This document shows positions 53,385-61,043 of a stretch of DNA of 64,000 nt, one piece after another. The notes below the pieces were generated by a model that had not been told where the DNA came from, searched no databases, and worked only from the letters and a program-made list of their open reading frames with translations. Numbering within the stretch: position 1 is the first letter of the stretch; every line of letters starts with the position of its first letter. Location: positions 1 through 64,000 of the forward strand of contig DATNDG010000002.1 in the NCBI GenBank assembly GCA_035553515.1. The letters run 5' to 3'. Both the position numbers and the translations under genes were made by a program. The stretch comes from DAHUYF01 sp035553515. Its GTDB lineage: Bacteria; Pseudomonadota; Alphaproteobacteria; ATCC43930; CGMCC-115725.

Positions 53385-53472
53385 TTAACGCGGAGGACGC
53401 AAAGGTTCCGCTGAGGACGCAGGCGTCGTTCCCGCTGCGCCCTCTGTGCGACCTCGGCGTCCTCTGCGTTAA
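53385..53472. repeat. 88-bp palindromic intergenic element with 15-bp terminal inverted repeats
   Basis: Terminal arms 53385-53399 and 53458-53472 are inverted copies with 14 of 15 bases matching (TTAACGC-GAGGACG type). A further GAGGACGCAG unit lies inside near 53413-53422. This GAGGACGC-rich palindrome is a kind of small non-coding element seen between genes in many bacteria. It lies in the 359-bp gene-free stretch between lysS and the ssu operon. The rest of that stretch holds the ssu promoter candidate, riboswitch and terminator listed separately. Confidence 0.65.
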
Positions 53473-53502
53473 TAACCATATTTATTTGTTGATAGCGTCC
53501 TA

Positions 53503-53529
53503 TTGACGGCAGAAGATAGGTAGTATAGG
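53503..53529 (+). promoter_or_regulatory. Candidate promoter for the riboswitch-ssu transcript
   Basis: TTGACG at 53503-53508 and TATAGG at 53524-53529 resemble sigma-70 -35 and -10 boxes, with a rather short 15-base spacer. Transcription starting a few bases later would begin just before the first helix of the SAM-II riboswitch, which supports the assignment. Confidence 0.45.
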
Positions 53530-53531
53530 TT

Positions 53532-53595
53532 TCGCTTCAGCGCCGATTTGAGCTTCAGCTTGCGGGCGCTTTAGAAATGCGGCTAAAGCGAGGGC
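53532..53595 (+). promoter_or_regulatory. SAM-II riboswitch (S-adenosylmethionine, alphaproteobacterial class)
   Basis: The RNA fits the SAM-II fold. Helix P1 is AGCGCC (53539-53544) with GGCGCU (53565-53570). The U-rich GAUUU loop segment follows P1 at once (53545-53549), as in the crystallised SAM-II aptamer. The 3' strand reads UUAGAAAUGCGGCUAAA, matching that aptamer at 13 of 17 positions by my recollection. The pseudoknot forms between GCUUCAGC (53552-53559) and GCUAAAGC (53582-53589), with one C-A mismatch. A terminator follows within 10 bases, so SAM binding probably shuts off transcription of the ssuABC-like operon. Confidence 0.88.
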
Positions 53596-53600
53596 GTGAT

Positions 53601-53632
53601 CCGCCCAGCGACGGCTGCGGCGGGTTTTTTTT
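53601..53632 (+). terminator. Intrinsic terminator of the SAM-II riboswitch
   Basis: Stem CCGCC/GGCGG extended by CAG/CTG across a single bulge, loop cgacgg, then a run of eight T. It lies between the riboswitch aptamer and the ssuA ribosome site (GGAG near 53663), making it the likely expression platform for transcription attenuation. Confidence 0.8.
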
Positions 53633-53678
53633 CGGCCTGATCCCGCCCGGGCGATGAACGGCTCAGGAGTTCGGGACC

Positions 53679-54677
53679 ATGCCTAATCTCGTTTCGCGCC
53701 TAGCGCGCGTGCTGCTCGGAATGGCGCTGCTGGCGCTGGCGGCAACGCCGTCGCTCGCCGCCGACAAGCTCACCACCGTACGCATCGACTGGGCCTATTA
53801 CAGCCCGGTGAGCCTCGTGCTGCGCGACAAGGGGTGGATGGATCAGGAATTCGCCAAGGACGGCATCAAGGTGCAATGGGTGCTGAGCCTCGGCAGCAAC
53901 AAGGCGCTCGAGTTCCTCAACGGCAGCAGCGTCGATTTCGGCTCCTCCGCCGGCGCCGCGGCGCTGATGGCCAAGGCGAATGGCGTGCCGATCAAATCCG
54001 TCTACGTCTTCGACAAGCCGGAATGGACGGCGCTGGTCACGCTCAAGAACTCGCCCATCCACACCGTCGAGGATCTCCGCGGCAAGCGCATCGCCGTCAC
54101 CCGCGGCACCGATCCGCACATCTTCCTGCTGCGGGCACTGGCGCTCCATCACATGAAGTCGTCCGATGTGAAGATGGTGCTGCTGCAGCATCCCGATGGC
54201 CGCGTCGCGCTCGAGCGCGGCGACGTCGATGCCTGGGCGGGGCTCGATCCCTACATGGCCGAAACGGAGCTCGAGAAGGGCTCGCGGCTCTTCTTCCGCA
54301 ATCCCGACCTCAACACCTATGGCTTCCTCAGCACGCGCGAGGCCTTTGCCGCCGCGCACCCCGACATCGTCGAGCGCGTCCTCACCGTCTATGAGAAGGC
54401 GCGCAAATGGTCGCTCGCCCATCCGGCCGAGCTGCGCGCGATCGTCGCCAAGGCGGCGCGGCTCGACGACGCGGTCGCCGCCCGGGATCTCGAGCGCAAC
54501 GATCTCTCGAGCGGCCTCATCGGCAAGACGCAGCGCGATTGCATTGTCGCCGCCGGCGGCGTGCTGAAGGAGAGCGGCATCATCCCCGCCGACACCGACA
54601 TCGAGAAGACCGCCGACGCGCTGATCGATCCGCAATACATCGTGCGCGTCACCAAGCGGCTCGAGGCGAAGCAGTGA
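53679..54677 (+). CDS. ssuA: Sulfonate-type ABC transporter substrate-binding protein
   Basis: The 332-residue periplasmic binding protein of the NrtA/SsuA group has a signal peptide ending Pro-Ser-Leu-Ala-Ala. The family start Val-Arg-Ile-Asp-Trp-Ala-Tyr-Tyr-Ser-Pro follows. Gly-Lys-Arg-Ile-Ala-Val-Thr-Arg-Gly-Thr lies near residue 143 and Asp-Ala-Trp-Ala-Gly-Leu-Asp-Pro-Tyr near residue 185. It probably binds an aliphatic sulfonate or other organosulfur compound. Control by a SAM-II riboswitch supports a role in sulfur supply for methionine, though the exact ligand is unknown. Confidence 0.88.
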   Translation: MPNLVSRLARVLLGMALLALAATPSLAADKLTTVRIDWAYYSPVSLVLRDKGWMDQEFAKDGIKVQWVLSLGSNKALEFLNGSSVDFGSSAGAAALMAKANGVPIKSVYVFDKPEWTALVTLKNSPIHTVEDLRGKRIAVTRGTDPHIFLLRALALHHMKSSDVKMVLLQHPDGRVALERGDVDAWAGLDPYMAETELEKGSRLFFRNPDLNTYGFLSTREAFAAAHPDIVERVLTVYEKARKWSLAHPAELRAIVAKAARLDDAVAARDLERNDLSSGLIGKTQRDCIVAAGGVLKESGIIPADTDIEKTADALIDPQYIVRVTKRLEAKQ

Positions 54678-55516
54678 CCAAGCGCTTCACCCGTGCCGGC
54701 CGCGCCGCCTTGGGCGGCGGCGCGGTCGGCCTGGTGCTGCCGGCGCTGCTGCTGGCGCTCTGGGAGGCGCTGTGCCGTCTCGGCATCGCGCCGCCCAACC
54801 TGCTGCCGGCGCCGACGGCGGTGCTGCGCTCGCTGCGCGATCTCTGGCTGGCGGGCGAGTTGTGGGGGCATATCGAGATCACGCTACTGCGCGTGCTGCT
54901 GGGCTTCCTGCTCGGCACGGCGGTGGCCACCGTGCTCGGTGCGCTCACCGGATATTCGCCGCTCTGGCGCCGGATCCTCGATCCGACCCTGCAGGCGCTG
55001 CGCAGCATCCCGTCGATTGCCTGGGTTCCGATCTTCGTGCTCTGGCTCGGCATCTTCGAGGCGTCGAAGATCACGCTCATCGCGGTCGGCGCCTTCTTCC
55101 CGGTCTATCTCCAGACCATGGCCGGGATCCAGCAGGTCGACCGCAAACTGGTGGAGGTGGCGCGCATCCACGGCTATGGCGGCGCGGCTCTGGTGCGGCG
55201 GGTGCTGCTGCCGGCGACGCTGCCGGCCTATTTCATCGGCTTGCGCGCCGGGCTCGGCCTCGCCTGGATGTTCGTCGTCGCCGCCGAGCTCATGGGCGCG
55301 AGCGAGGGGCTGGGCTTCCTGCTGCTCGACGGGCAGCAGACCGGCCGTCCCGCCAACATCCTTGCCGCCATCCTGCTCTTCGCCATCTTCGGCAAGGCGA
55401 GCGACCTGGCGCTCGTTGCGCTCGGCCGGCGCTTCGTCGCCTGGCAGGACAGCTTCCAGAACGCCGCAGAGAAGAAAGCCCATGCTGCAGATCAGGCACG
55501 TCTCCAAGAGGTTTGA
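54674..55516 (+). CDS. ssuC: Sulfonate-type ABC transporter permease
   Basis: This 280-residue inner-membrane permease has six helices and the EAA-like loop Glu-Val-Ala-Arg-Ile-His-Gly-Tyr-Gly near residue 157. Pro-Ser-Ile-Ala-Trp-Val-Pro-Ile-Phe-Val-Leu-Trp-Leu-Gly is typical of SsuC/TauC. The GTG start overlaps the ssuA stop (GTGA), so translation is coupled. Its 3' end overlaps ssuB by 35 bp. Confidence 0.92.
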   Translation: MTKRFTRAGRAALGGGAVGLVLPALLLALWEALCRLGIAPPNLLPAPTAVLRSLRDLWLAGELWGHIEITLLRVLLGFLLGTAVATVLGALTGYSPLWRRILDPTLQALRSIPSIAWVPIFVLWLGIFEASKITLIAVGAFFPVYLQTMAGIQQVDRKLVEVARIHGYGGAALVRRVLLPATLPAYFIGLRAGLGLAWMFVVAAELMGASEGLGFLLLDGQQTGRPANILAAILLFAIFGKASDLALVALGRRFVAWQDSFQNAAEKKAHAADQARLQEV

Positions 55517-56240
55517 CGGCTTCGCGGCGCTTGCCGAGATCGATCTCCCCGTCGATCGCGGCGAGATCGTCGGCATCGTCGGCACCAGCGGCTGCGGCAA
55601 GAGCACGCTGCTGCGCATCGTCGGCGGGCTGGAACAGGCCTCCTCGGGCAGTGTCGTGCTCGATGGCGTCGCAGTCTCGGGGCCGCGGCCGGAAGTCGGC
55701 CTGGTCTTCCAGGAGCCGCGCCTCATGCCCTGGCTCACCGTGCGCGAGAATGTCGAGTTCGCGCTGGCGAAGCGCCCGCGCGAGCAGCGGCGGCCGCTCG
55801 CCGATGCGGCGCTGGCCCGCGTCGGGCTCGGCGCCTTCGCCGAGGCGCTGCCGCAGCAGCTCTCCGGCGGCATGGCGCAGCGCGCCTCGATCGCCCGCGC
55901 GCTGGTGGCGCGGCCGCAGGTGCTGCTGCTCGACGAGCCGTTCAGCGCGCTCGACGCCTTCACCCGCTTCAGTCTGCAGGATCATCTGCTCGATATCTGG
56001 CGAGCCGAGCAGCCGACCATGCTGTTCGTGACGCACGACATCGAGGAGGCGCTGGTGCTGAGCGACCGGGTCGTCGTCATGCGCGCCAAGCCCGGCCGCA
56101 TCCACGCGCAATACCGGATCGACCTGCCGCGGCCACGGCGCCGCACCGAGGCGCGGCTGCAGCATTGGAAGGAGCGCATCCTCGAGGACCTCGACCTCGC
56201 CGTCAAAGGCGGCGACGCCGAGCCCGAATTCGCGATCTAG
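55482..56240 (+). CDS. ssuB: Sulfonate-type ABC transporter ATP-binding protein
   Basis: The 252-residue ATPase has Walker A Gly-Thr-Ser-Gly-Cys-Gly-Lys-Ser-Thr, Q-loop Phe-Gln-Glu-Pro-Arg-Leu-Met-Pro-Trp, signature Leu-Ser-Gly-Gly-Met-Ala-Gln-Arg, Walker B Val-Leu-Leu-Leu-Asp-Glu-Pro and switch His in Val-Thr-His-Asp. The Q-loop text is typical of SsuB/TauB. No monooxygenase (ssuD) gene follows; the operon ends at a convergent Flp pilin gene. Confidence 0.92.
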   Translation: MLQIRHVSKRFDGFAALAEIDLPVDRGEIVGIVGTSGCGKSTLLRIVGGLEQASSGSVVLDGVAVSGPRPEVGLVFQEPRLMPWLTVRENVEFALAKRPREQRRPLADAALARVGLGAFAEALPQQLSGGMAQRASIARALVARPQVLLLDEPFSALDAFTRFSLQDHLLDIWRAEQPTMLFVTHDIEEALVLSDRVVVMRAKPGRIHAQYRIDLPRPRRRTEARLQHWKERILEDLDLAVKGGDAEPEFAI

Positions 56241-56256
56241 TGGAGACGCTCGCGCC

Positions 56257-56421
56257 TCAGAGCGCGGCGGAGATCGGTCCGAAGAAGTTCGCCGCGATGG
56301 TCTGGCCCATGGCCAGGCAGGCGCCCACGATGATGATCGAGATCAGCGCCGCGATGAGCGCGTATTCGATCGCCGTGGCTCCATCCTCCTCGTCTCGCCA
56401 GGCTTCGAGCAGGAACGACAT
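56257..56421 (-). CDS. Flp-family type IVb pilin, 54 residues
   Basis: This short gene encodes a 54-residue prepilin: a charged leader to Gly14, then Ala-Thr-Ala-Ile-Glu-Tyr with Glu at +5 and Tyr at +6 of the mature protein, the standard Flp processing site. A hydrophobic helix follows (Ala-Leu-Ile-Ala-Ala-Leu-Ile-Ser-Ile-Ile-Ile-Val-Gly). GGAGGG precedes the ATG. It differs from the two Flp genes 2.2 kb away in its leader and C-terminus (Asn-Phe-Phe-Gly-Pro-Ile). Flp pili mediate surface adhesion, but no tad/cpa assembly genes are in the window. Confidence 0.88.
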   Translation of the reverse strand: MSFLLEAWRDEEDGATAIEYALIAALISIIIVGACLAMGQTIAANFFGPISAAL

Positions 56422-56669
56422 CAGGCCCTCCGAATTCGCCTGCGCGGCAGACTATGCGATCAGCCTCGGCAACGCTCGTCCAATTGATGAGCGTTTGGCC
56501 GAAATCGCGGACATCCTCACGCCCGCATGCAAGGCCCTGATTTGCCGGCAATGTGCGCGGCATTTTCGCGGTTCTTTGCAGTACTGATCGCATTAAGCCG
56601 CTCTTAAGCGCAGAGCCTCTATCGCTGCTGGGCGAAACCCAATGGCCCGACAGCGAACGGCGCAGCATC

Positions 56670-57593
56670 GTGACAAGAATCAGACGAGATCGGCGCTTCC
56701 TTGGTACGTCAGCCGTCGCCGGCTGGGACATCGCGACCATGTGGTACGTCATTGCCGGGATTGGCGCCCTCGATGCCATGTGGGTGCGTGCGGCGAAGAT
56801 CGAGATGGATATCCGATCGCTGCTCCTCGCTGTCGCTGCCGTTGCCGTCCTGTCCGCCGCCGCTTGGGGCTATCGCCTGCGTGCGCCGCGCCTTGCCGAC
56901 CTTGCATCGGCTGGTGCGACGACAATCGCTTATTCGGTCGTCGGCGGAATATCCAGCTACCTGGTGGTGACCTGGAAATTCCCCTTCGCCGATGCCGACT
57001 ACGCCGCCATCGACCACGCGCTCGGCCTCGACTGGCAGCACTGGTACGCGCTGGTGAACGCGCAGCCGCTCCTGAGCTGGCTGTTCTCGGCGGCCTACCA
57101 GAGCGCCGGGATGGAGATCTTTCTCGGGCTTATTCTTCTCCCCTTATTCGGGCGGATCGACGTCGTTCGCGAATTCCAGTGGACGGTGATCTTCTCGATC
57201 TTCGTCATCATCCCGTTTTCCGGGATCTTTCCTGCTGTCGGGCCGTGGGTGGTCTATCACATTCCGCGGCCGACGCCGTGGCTTGACCAGGTCCTGGCCA
57301 TGCGCGCGCACGCCTTCACGCTGACGCTCACCACCATGACCGGGATCGTCGTTTGCCCGTCATTCCACACCACGCTCGGGGTCTTGCTGACCTACGCCGC
57401 CCGCTTCAAGCGCCCGGTGCTGATCGCCGCGGCATTGACCAACGGGCTGATGATCTTGGCCGTCCCAAGCGAAGGCAGCCATTACTTCGTTGACGTGCTG
57501 GCCGGCGGCCTGGTCGCTCTCGGCGCCATTCTGCTGACGCGCTTCCAATGGTCGCCCTCTGTGGCAGAGCAGTCCTTGTTCGCGGGCAGGTGA
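56670..57593 (+). CDS. PAP2-superfamily (inositolphosphotransferase-type) membrane phosphatase
   Basis: The 307-residue membrane protein has about eight hydrophobic segments and the PAP2_3 motifs Cys-Pro-Ser-Phe-His-Thr-Thr (catalytic His) and Ser-Glu-Gly-Ser-His-Tyr-Phe-Val-Asp-Val near the C-terminus. Members dephosphorylate or transfer lipid phosphates on the periplasmic side. The start is uncertain: GTG 56670 is used here, with ATG 56739 and GTG 56553 as options, none with a clear ribosome site. The 248 bp before it contain nothing I can name. Confidence 0.8.
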   Translation: MTRIRRDRRFLGTSAVAGWDIATMWYVIAGIGALDAMWVRAAKIEMDIRSLLLAVAAVAVLSAAAWGYRLRAPRLADLASAGATTIAYSVVGGISSYLVVTWKFPFADADYAAIDHALGLDWQHWYALVNAQPLLSWLFSAAYQSAGMEIFLGLILLPLFGRIDVVREFQWTVIFSIFVIIPFSGIFPAVGPWVVYHIPRPTPWLDQVLAMRAHAFTLTLTTMTGIVVCPSFHTTLGVLLTYAARFKRPVLIAAALTNGLMILAVPSEGSHYFVDVLAGGLVALGAILLTRFQWSPSVAEQSLFAGR

Positions 57594-57657
57594 CGGGGAG
57601 GAGCTGTGCGGGATTTGCATAGGCCCCCGCTGAGATTCCGGAAAAAAGGAGACATTC

Positions 57658-58389
57658 GTGACGACCCATTCAGAATCGGAAATTTCGCGCGGCGGCGGCG
57701 TGGCGCGGGAATGGTGGCTATGGATCGTCGAAGGTCCCCTTCGAGACTGCGTGACGCGTTCCAGCGGCGCCGCCGCCTTTTTGTTGCTCGCGCTCGCAAG
57801 CGTCTCGAGAGGCAACAAGATCCTCGCCGATGCCGGGCACGGCATCGACGAGCTGGCGGCGGCGAGACTTTTCGCGACATTTTGCCAAACCGCGTTTTAT
57901 CTGGGATTCGTCTGGTTCACGCTCATCCGCGGAACGCCCGTCAAACGCGCCAAGGGCTGGCAGCCGCGGCTTTCGGCGATGATCGGCACATTTCTCTGCC
58001 TCGGTTTCGGATTCCTGCCCTTGCGCTCGGATCTGCCTCTCGGCTGGCATTTTCTGTCGGCGCTTCTCTCGCTCTTCGGCACCGGTCTGGCAGCCTTCGT
58101 CGTCCTGCCGCGCCTCGGACGTTCCTTCAGCCTCGTGCCGGAGGCTCGATCGCTCGTCACCAGCGGGCCCTACCGCATCATTCGCCACCCGCTCTACCTG
58201 GTGGAGGAGATGGCGGTTTTCGGGGCATTCATCGAGGTTGCCTCGACCGCCGCAGCGCTTCTCCTCATCGTGCAGATTTTATTTCAGATTCGTCGGATTT
58301 ATAACGAAGAGACGCTGCTTTGCGCCGCGTTCCCCGACTATGCCCGCTACATGGAGTCCAGCGCACGCCTCATTCCCGGCGTCTGGTAA
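57658..58389 (+). CDS. Isoprenylcysteine/phospholipid methyltransferase family membrane protein
   Basis: The 243-residue membrane protein has about five helices and the ICMT/PEMT-like signature Val-Thr-Ser-Gly-Pro-Tyr-Arg-Ile-Ile-Arg-His-Pro-Leu-Tyr-Leu (about residues 162-176), the S-adenosylmethionine-binding part. Asn-Glu-Glu-Thr-Leu-Leu and Tyr-Ala-Arg-Tyr-Met follow near the C-terminus. The methyl acceptor is unknown; bacterial members modify lipids or isoprenoid-like molecules. GTG 57658 has AAAGGAG upstream. It lies 64 bp after the PAP2 gene. Confidence 0.8.
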   Translation: MTTHSESEISRGGGVAREWWLWIVEGPLRDCVTRSSGAAAFLLLALASVSRGNKILADAGHGIDELAAARLFATFCQTAFYLGFVWFTLIRGTPVKRAKGWQPRLSAMIGTFLCLGFGFLPLRSDLPLGWHFLSALLSLFGTGLAAFVVLPRLGRSFSLVPEARSLVTSGPYRIIRHPLYLVEEMAVFGAFIEVASTAAALLLIVQILFQIRRIYNEETLLCAAFPDYARYMESSARLIPGVW

Positions 58390-58603
58390 TCGGCATCGGG
58401 GCTGCTCCAAGCACAAACCGTGCGACTGCGGCGGTGTCGTCAAAGCGCCCGCATCGAGAACGGCCAGAATTCCCAACTAATCATATAATCGAAGCGAATA
58501 TAGGCGATGTTGGAAGCGATCCTTCTTAGCTGCCGCGGCAAGTGATGATAGACCATTGTCCAGCCGAGCCGGAGGAGCGCGGCGCTGTTTAGGAGTTCGA
58601 ACA

Positions 58604-58780
58604 ATGCTTAGAACCTTGGCGAAACTGTACCGTGACGAGAGCGGCGCGACGGCGATCGAATACGGCCTTATCGCGGCGCTGATTTCGGTGGTCATCATCG
58701 GCGCGCTGACCCTGGTGGGCACGCAGCTCTCTGCGGTCTTCCAGGCGGTTCAGGGTGCGCTGACCACCGCAGCCGCCTAA
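58604..58780 (+). CDS. Flp-family type IVb pilin, copy 1 (58 residues)
   Basis: The prepilin has a leader to Gly14, cleavage before Ala15, Glu19 (+5) and Tyr20 (+6), and a hydrophobic helix containing Leu-Ile-Ser-Val-Val-Ile-Ile-Gly-Ala-Leu. The mature pilin would be 44 residues. AGGAG lies eight bases before the ATG. It is 53 of 58 residues identical to copy 2. Both would need a TadV-type prepilin peptidase and Tad machinery encoded elsewhere. Confidence 0.92.
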   Translation: MLRTLAKLYRDESGATAIEYGLIAALISVVIIGALTLVGTQLSAVFQAVQGALTTAAA

Positions 58781-58918
58781 GAATTCCGAACTAATCAAAT
58801 AATCGGAGCGAATATAGGAAGTGTTCGAACCGATCCTTCTTCGCCTCCGATGCAAGTGATGATAGACCAAGTGCCCAGCCGAGCCAAAGGAGCACGGCCC
58901 TGTTTAGGAGTTCGAACA

Positions 58919-59095
58919 ATGCTTAGGACCTTGTCGAAACTGTACCGCGACGAGAACGGCGCGACGGCGATCGAATACGGCCTCATCGCGGCGCTGATTT
59001 CGGTGGTCATCATCGGCGCGCTGACCCTGGTGGGGACACAGCTCTCTGCGGTCTTCCAGAAGGTTCAGGGTGCGCTGGGTACCGCCGCCGGCTGA
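58919..59095 (+). CDS. Flp-family type IVb pilin, copy 2 (58 residues)
   Basis: This near-duplicate of the preceding pilin differs at residues 6, 13, 48, 54 and 58 (Ala to Ser, Ser to Asn, Ala to Lys, Thr to Gly, Ala to Gly). The processing site and helix are unchanged, so changes cluster in the leader and the exposed C-terminus. The upstream leader is also duplicated. A strong terminator follows 75 bp after its stop and probably ends both pilin transcripts. Confidence 0.92.
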   Translation: MLRTLSKLYRDENGATAIEYGLIAALISVVIIGALTLVGTQLSAVFQKVQGALGTAAG

Positions 59096-59169
59096 ACTCG
59101 GCGTCGCCTAGCTCGAGAGCATGCGGGCCACTCCTTTGCGCTGACGCTTCGAGCCGTCTAAACGCCCGC

Positions 59170-59210
59170 AAAAGCCCCGCCGGATCAAAATCCGGCGGGG
59201 CTTTTCTTTT
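59170..59210. terminator. Strong bidirectional intrinsic terminator
   Basis: A perfect 16-base stem (59170-59185 and 59190-59205, core gccccgccgg/ccggcggggc) with a four-base loop, flanked by A and T runs on both sides. It lies between the Flp pilin genes (plus) and the convergent ABC exporter gene (minus) and serves both. Confidence 0.92.
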
Positions 59211-59239
59211 GTGAGTCTCCTTCGTCTCGTCGCGGCGCG

Positions 59240-60964
59240 CTATCCCGAGGCCTGCGCCACCTCGGCGGCTGTCGAAACCGGGCCGAGATCGAGCAGGTCC
59301 TCGTGGAAGGCGCGCAGCGTGCTGCGATGGCCGACGCTGACCACGGTCGGGTGCCACGGCGCCTCGCGCAGCAGGCGGTAGAGATGCGCTTCCATCGCCT
59401 CATCCAGTGCCGAGGTTGCCTCGTCGAGGAAGACCACGGCCGGCTCGGCGAGGAAGACGCGGGCGAAGGCGAGGCGCTGCTGCTCGCCGCCGGAGAGCCT
59501 GAGCGACCATTGATCGGTCGAATCGAGCTCCGGCGCGAGCGCGCCCAAGCCCACCTTGCGCAGCACCGCTTCGAGCTTCTCGCGGGGAATCTCGGCGCCG
59601 TCGTCGGGATAGGCCAGCGCCTGGCGCAGCGTGCCGAGCGGGATATAGGGCTTTTGCGGGACGAAGAAGACCCTTCCCGCGCCGAGACGCACCTTGCCGC
59701 GGCCGAAGGGCCAGAGCCCGGCTATGGCGCGCAGCACCGTGCTCTTGCCGGCGCCGGTGGGGCCGGTCAGCAGCAGGCCGCGCCCGGGCTTCGCCTCGAA
59801 GGCGAGAGCGGGGATGAGCGGCTTGCCGTCGGGCAGATCGACGCCGAGGTGATCGACTGCCATGCCGGCGCCCTGCTGCGCGATGGCGAGGTCGCCCGCC
59901 TCCGTCGCACGCTGCGCGATCTCGGTCAGCGGATGCTCGAAACTCGCCAGGCGCTGCACCACCGACTGCCAATTGGCGATGTCGTTATAGGAATTCATGA
60001 TGAAGGACAGAGCGCCCTGCACCTGTTGGAAGGCGTCCGCCGTCTGCCGCAACGCGCCTAGCGCGATCTGTTTAGTGAAATAGAGCGGCGCCTGGACGAT
60101 ATAGGTGAAGATGACCGAGGCTTGGCCGTAGCCGAAGACGAACCAGCCCAGGAGCTTCCGGCGCTTCATAATCGCCCAGAAATTGTCGAAGACATGGCCG
60201 AACCGGCCCTGGAAGATGCCGAGCTCGCGCGGCTCGCCGCGATAGAAGGCAACGCTCTCGGTATTCTCGCGAAATCGCACCAGGCTGTAGCGGAAATCGG
60301 CTTCGAAGCGCTGCTGCTGGAAATTGAGACTGACCAGCGGCCGGCCGATCATCACGGCGATGAGGGTGCCCACCACGGGATAGATGACGGCGAGCCAAAC
60401 CATGAAGCGCGGGATGGTGAGATCGATATAAGGAATGGTGACCGGTCCCGAGAGCGACCATAGGATGAAGACGAAGGAGAACAGCGTCACCAGGCTGCTG
60501 AGCAGGCCGAGCGACAGGGTGAGCGACGAGTCGGTGAAGTAGTTGAGGTCGTCGGCGATGCGCTGGTCCGGGTTGTCGGTGGGGCTGCCGGTGAGCTGCA
60601 TCTTGTAATAGGCGCGATGGTCGAGCCAGCGCCCGAGATAGCGGTCGGTGAGCCAGCGACGCCAGCGAATCTGCAGCATCTGCTGAAGATACGTCGCGTA
60701 GACATTGACGCACACCCACAGCACCGCCAGACCGGCGAAGATCAGGATATTCTTGATGAAGGCGGGCTCGTCGTAGTTCTGCAGCGCATCGAAGAACCAG
60801 TTGTACCAATAATTGAACGCAACGTTCAGCCCCACAATAGCGAGGTTCAGCGCCACCACCACGGAGAGCAGCGCCCAAGCGATCCAGCGCTCGTGCGAAG
60901 ACCAATAGGGCTTGGCGATGCGCCAGGCGTCGCTCAACGACTGTCGCATTTCTCTAGCGCGCAT
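59240..60964 (-). CDS. SbmA/YddA-type ABC exporter (fused permease and ATPase)
   Basis: The 574-residue protein has an N-terminal ABC_membrane_2 domain with about six helices (Leu-Thr-Asp-Arg-Tyr-Leu near residue 105, Pro-Asp-Gln-Arg-Ile-Ala-Asp-Asp near residue 130) and a C-terminal ATPase. Walker A is Gly-Pro-Thr-Gly-Ala-Gly-Lys-Ser-Thr, signature Leu-Ser-Gly-Gly-Glu-Gln-Gln-Arg, Walker B Val-Val-Phe-Leu-Asp-Glu-Ala. Relatives include SbmA/BacA peptide importers, vitamin B12 transporter Rv1819c and peroxisomal ABCD proteins. Substrate unknown. ATG 60964 has GGAG 10 bases upstream; ATG 60949 is an alternative. Confidence 0.9.
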   Translation of the reverse strand: MRAREMRQSLSDAWRIAKPYWSSHERWIAWALLSVVVALNLAIVGLNVAFNYWYNWFFDALQNYDEPAFIKNILIFAGLAVLWVCVNVYATYLQQMLQIRWRRWLTDRYLGRWLDHRAYYKMQLTGSPTDNPDQRIADDLNYFTDSSLTLSLGLLSSLVTLFSFVFILWSLSGPVTIPYIDLTIPRFMVWLAVIYPVVGTLIAVMIGRPLVSLNFQQQRFEADFRYSLVRFRENTESVAFYRGEPRELGIFQGRFGHVFDNFWAIMKRRKLLGWFVFGYGQASVIFTYIVQAPLYFTKQIALGALRQTADAFQQVQGALSFIMNSYNDIANWQSVVQRLASFEHPLTEIAQRATEAGDLAIAQQGAGMAVDHLGVDLPDGKPLIPALAFEAKPGRGLLLTGPTGAGKSTVLRAIAGLWPFGRGKVRLGAGRVFFVPQKPYIPLGTLRQALAYPDDGAEIPREKLEAVLRKVGLGALAPELDSTDQWSLRLSGGEQQRLAFARVFLAEPAVVFLDEATSALDEAMEAHLYRLLREAPWHPTVVSVGHRSTLRAFHEDLLDLGPVSTAAEVAQASG

Positions 60965-61043
60965 GGCGGTGCCGCTCCTGCCCATTGTTGCGCCGCTGCT
61001 TGTCGCTCATACTCGGAACTCCCTAAACTCGATCCAATCGGCC

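Larger units (their letters stand above)
58466..59108 (+). repeat. Tandem duplication containing two Flp pilin genes
   Basis: Two copies of a roughly 315-bp unit lie head to tail: about 58466-58779 and about 58780-59100. Each holds about 138 bp of 5' leader (starting agaattcc, with shared islands such as cttcttn and aagtgatgatagacca and an identical cctgtttaggagttcgaacaatg-like end) and a 58-codon Flp gene. A one-base indel is visible in the leader. Promoter and ribosome site were duplicated with the gene. Confidence 0.85.

Noticed and set aside
61005..61043. Possible LexA box upstream of mmcB
   Set aside because: A GAAC half-site is followed after seven bases by ACTC, not GAAC.
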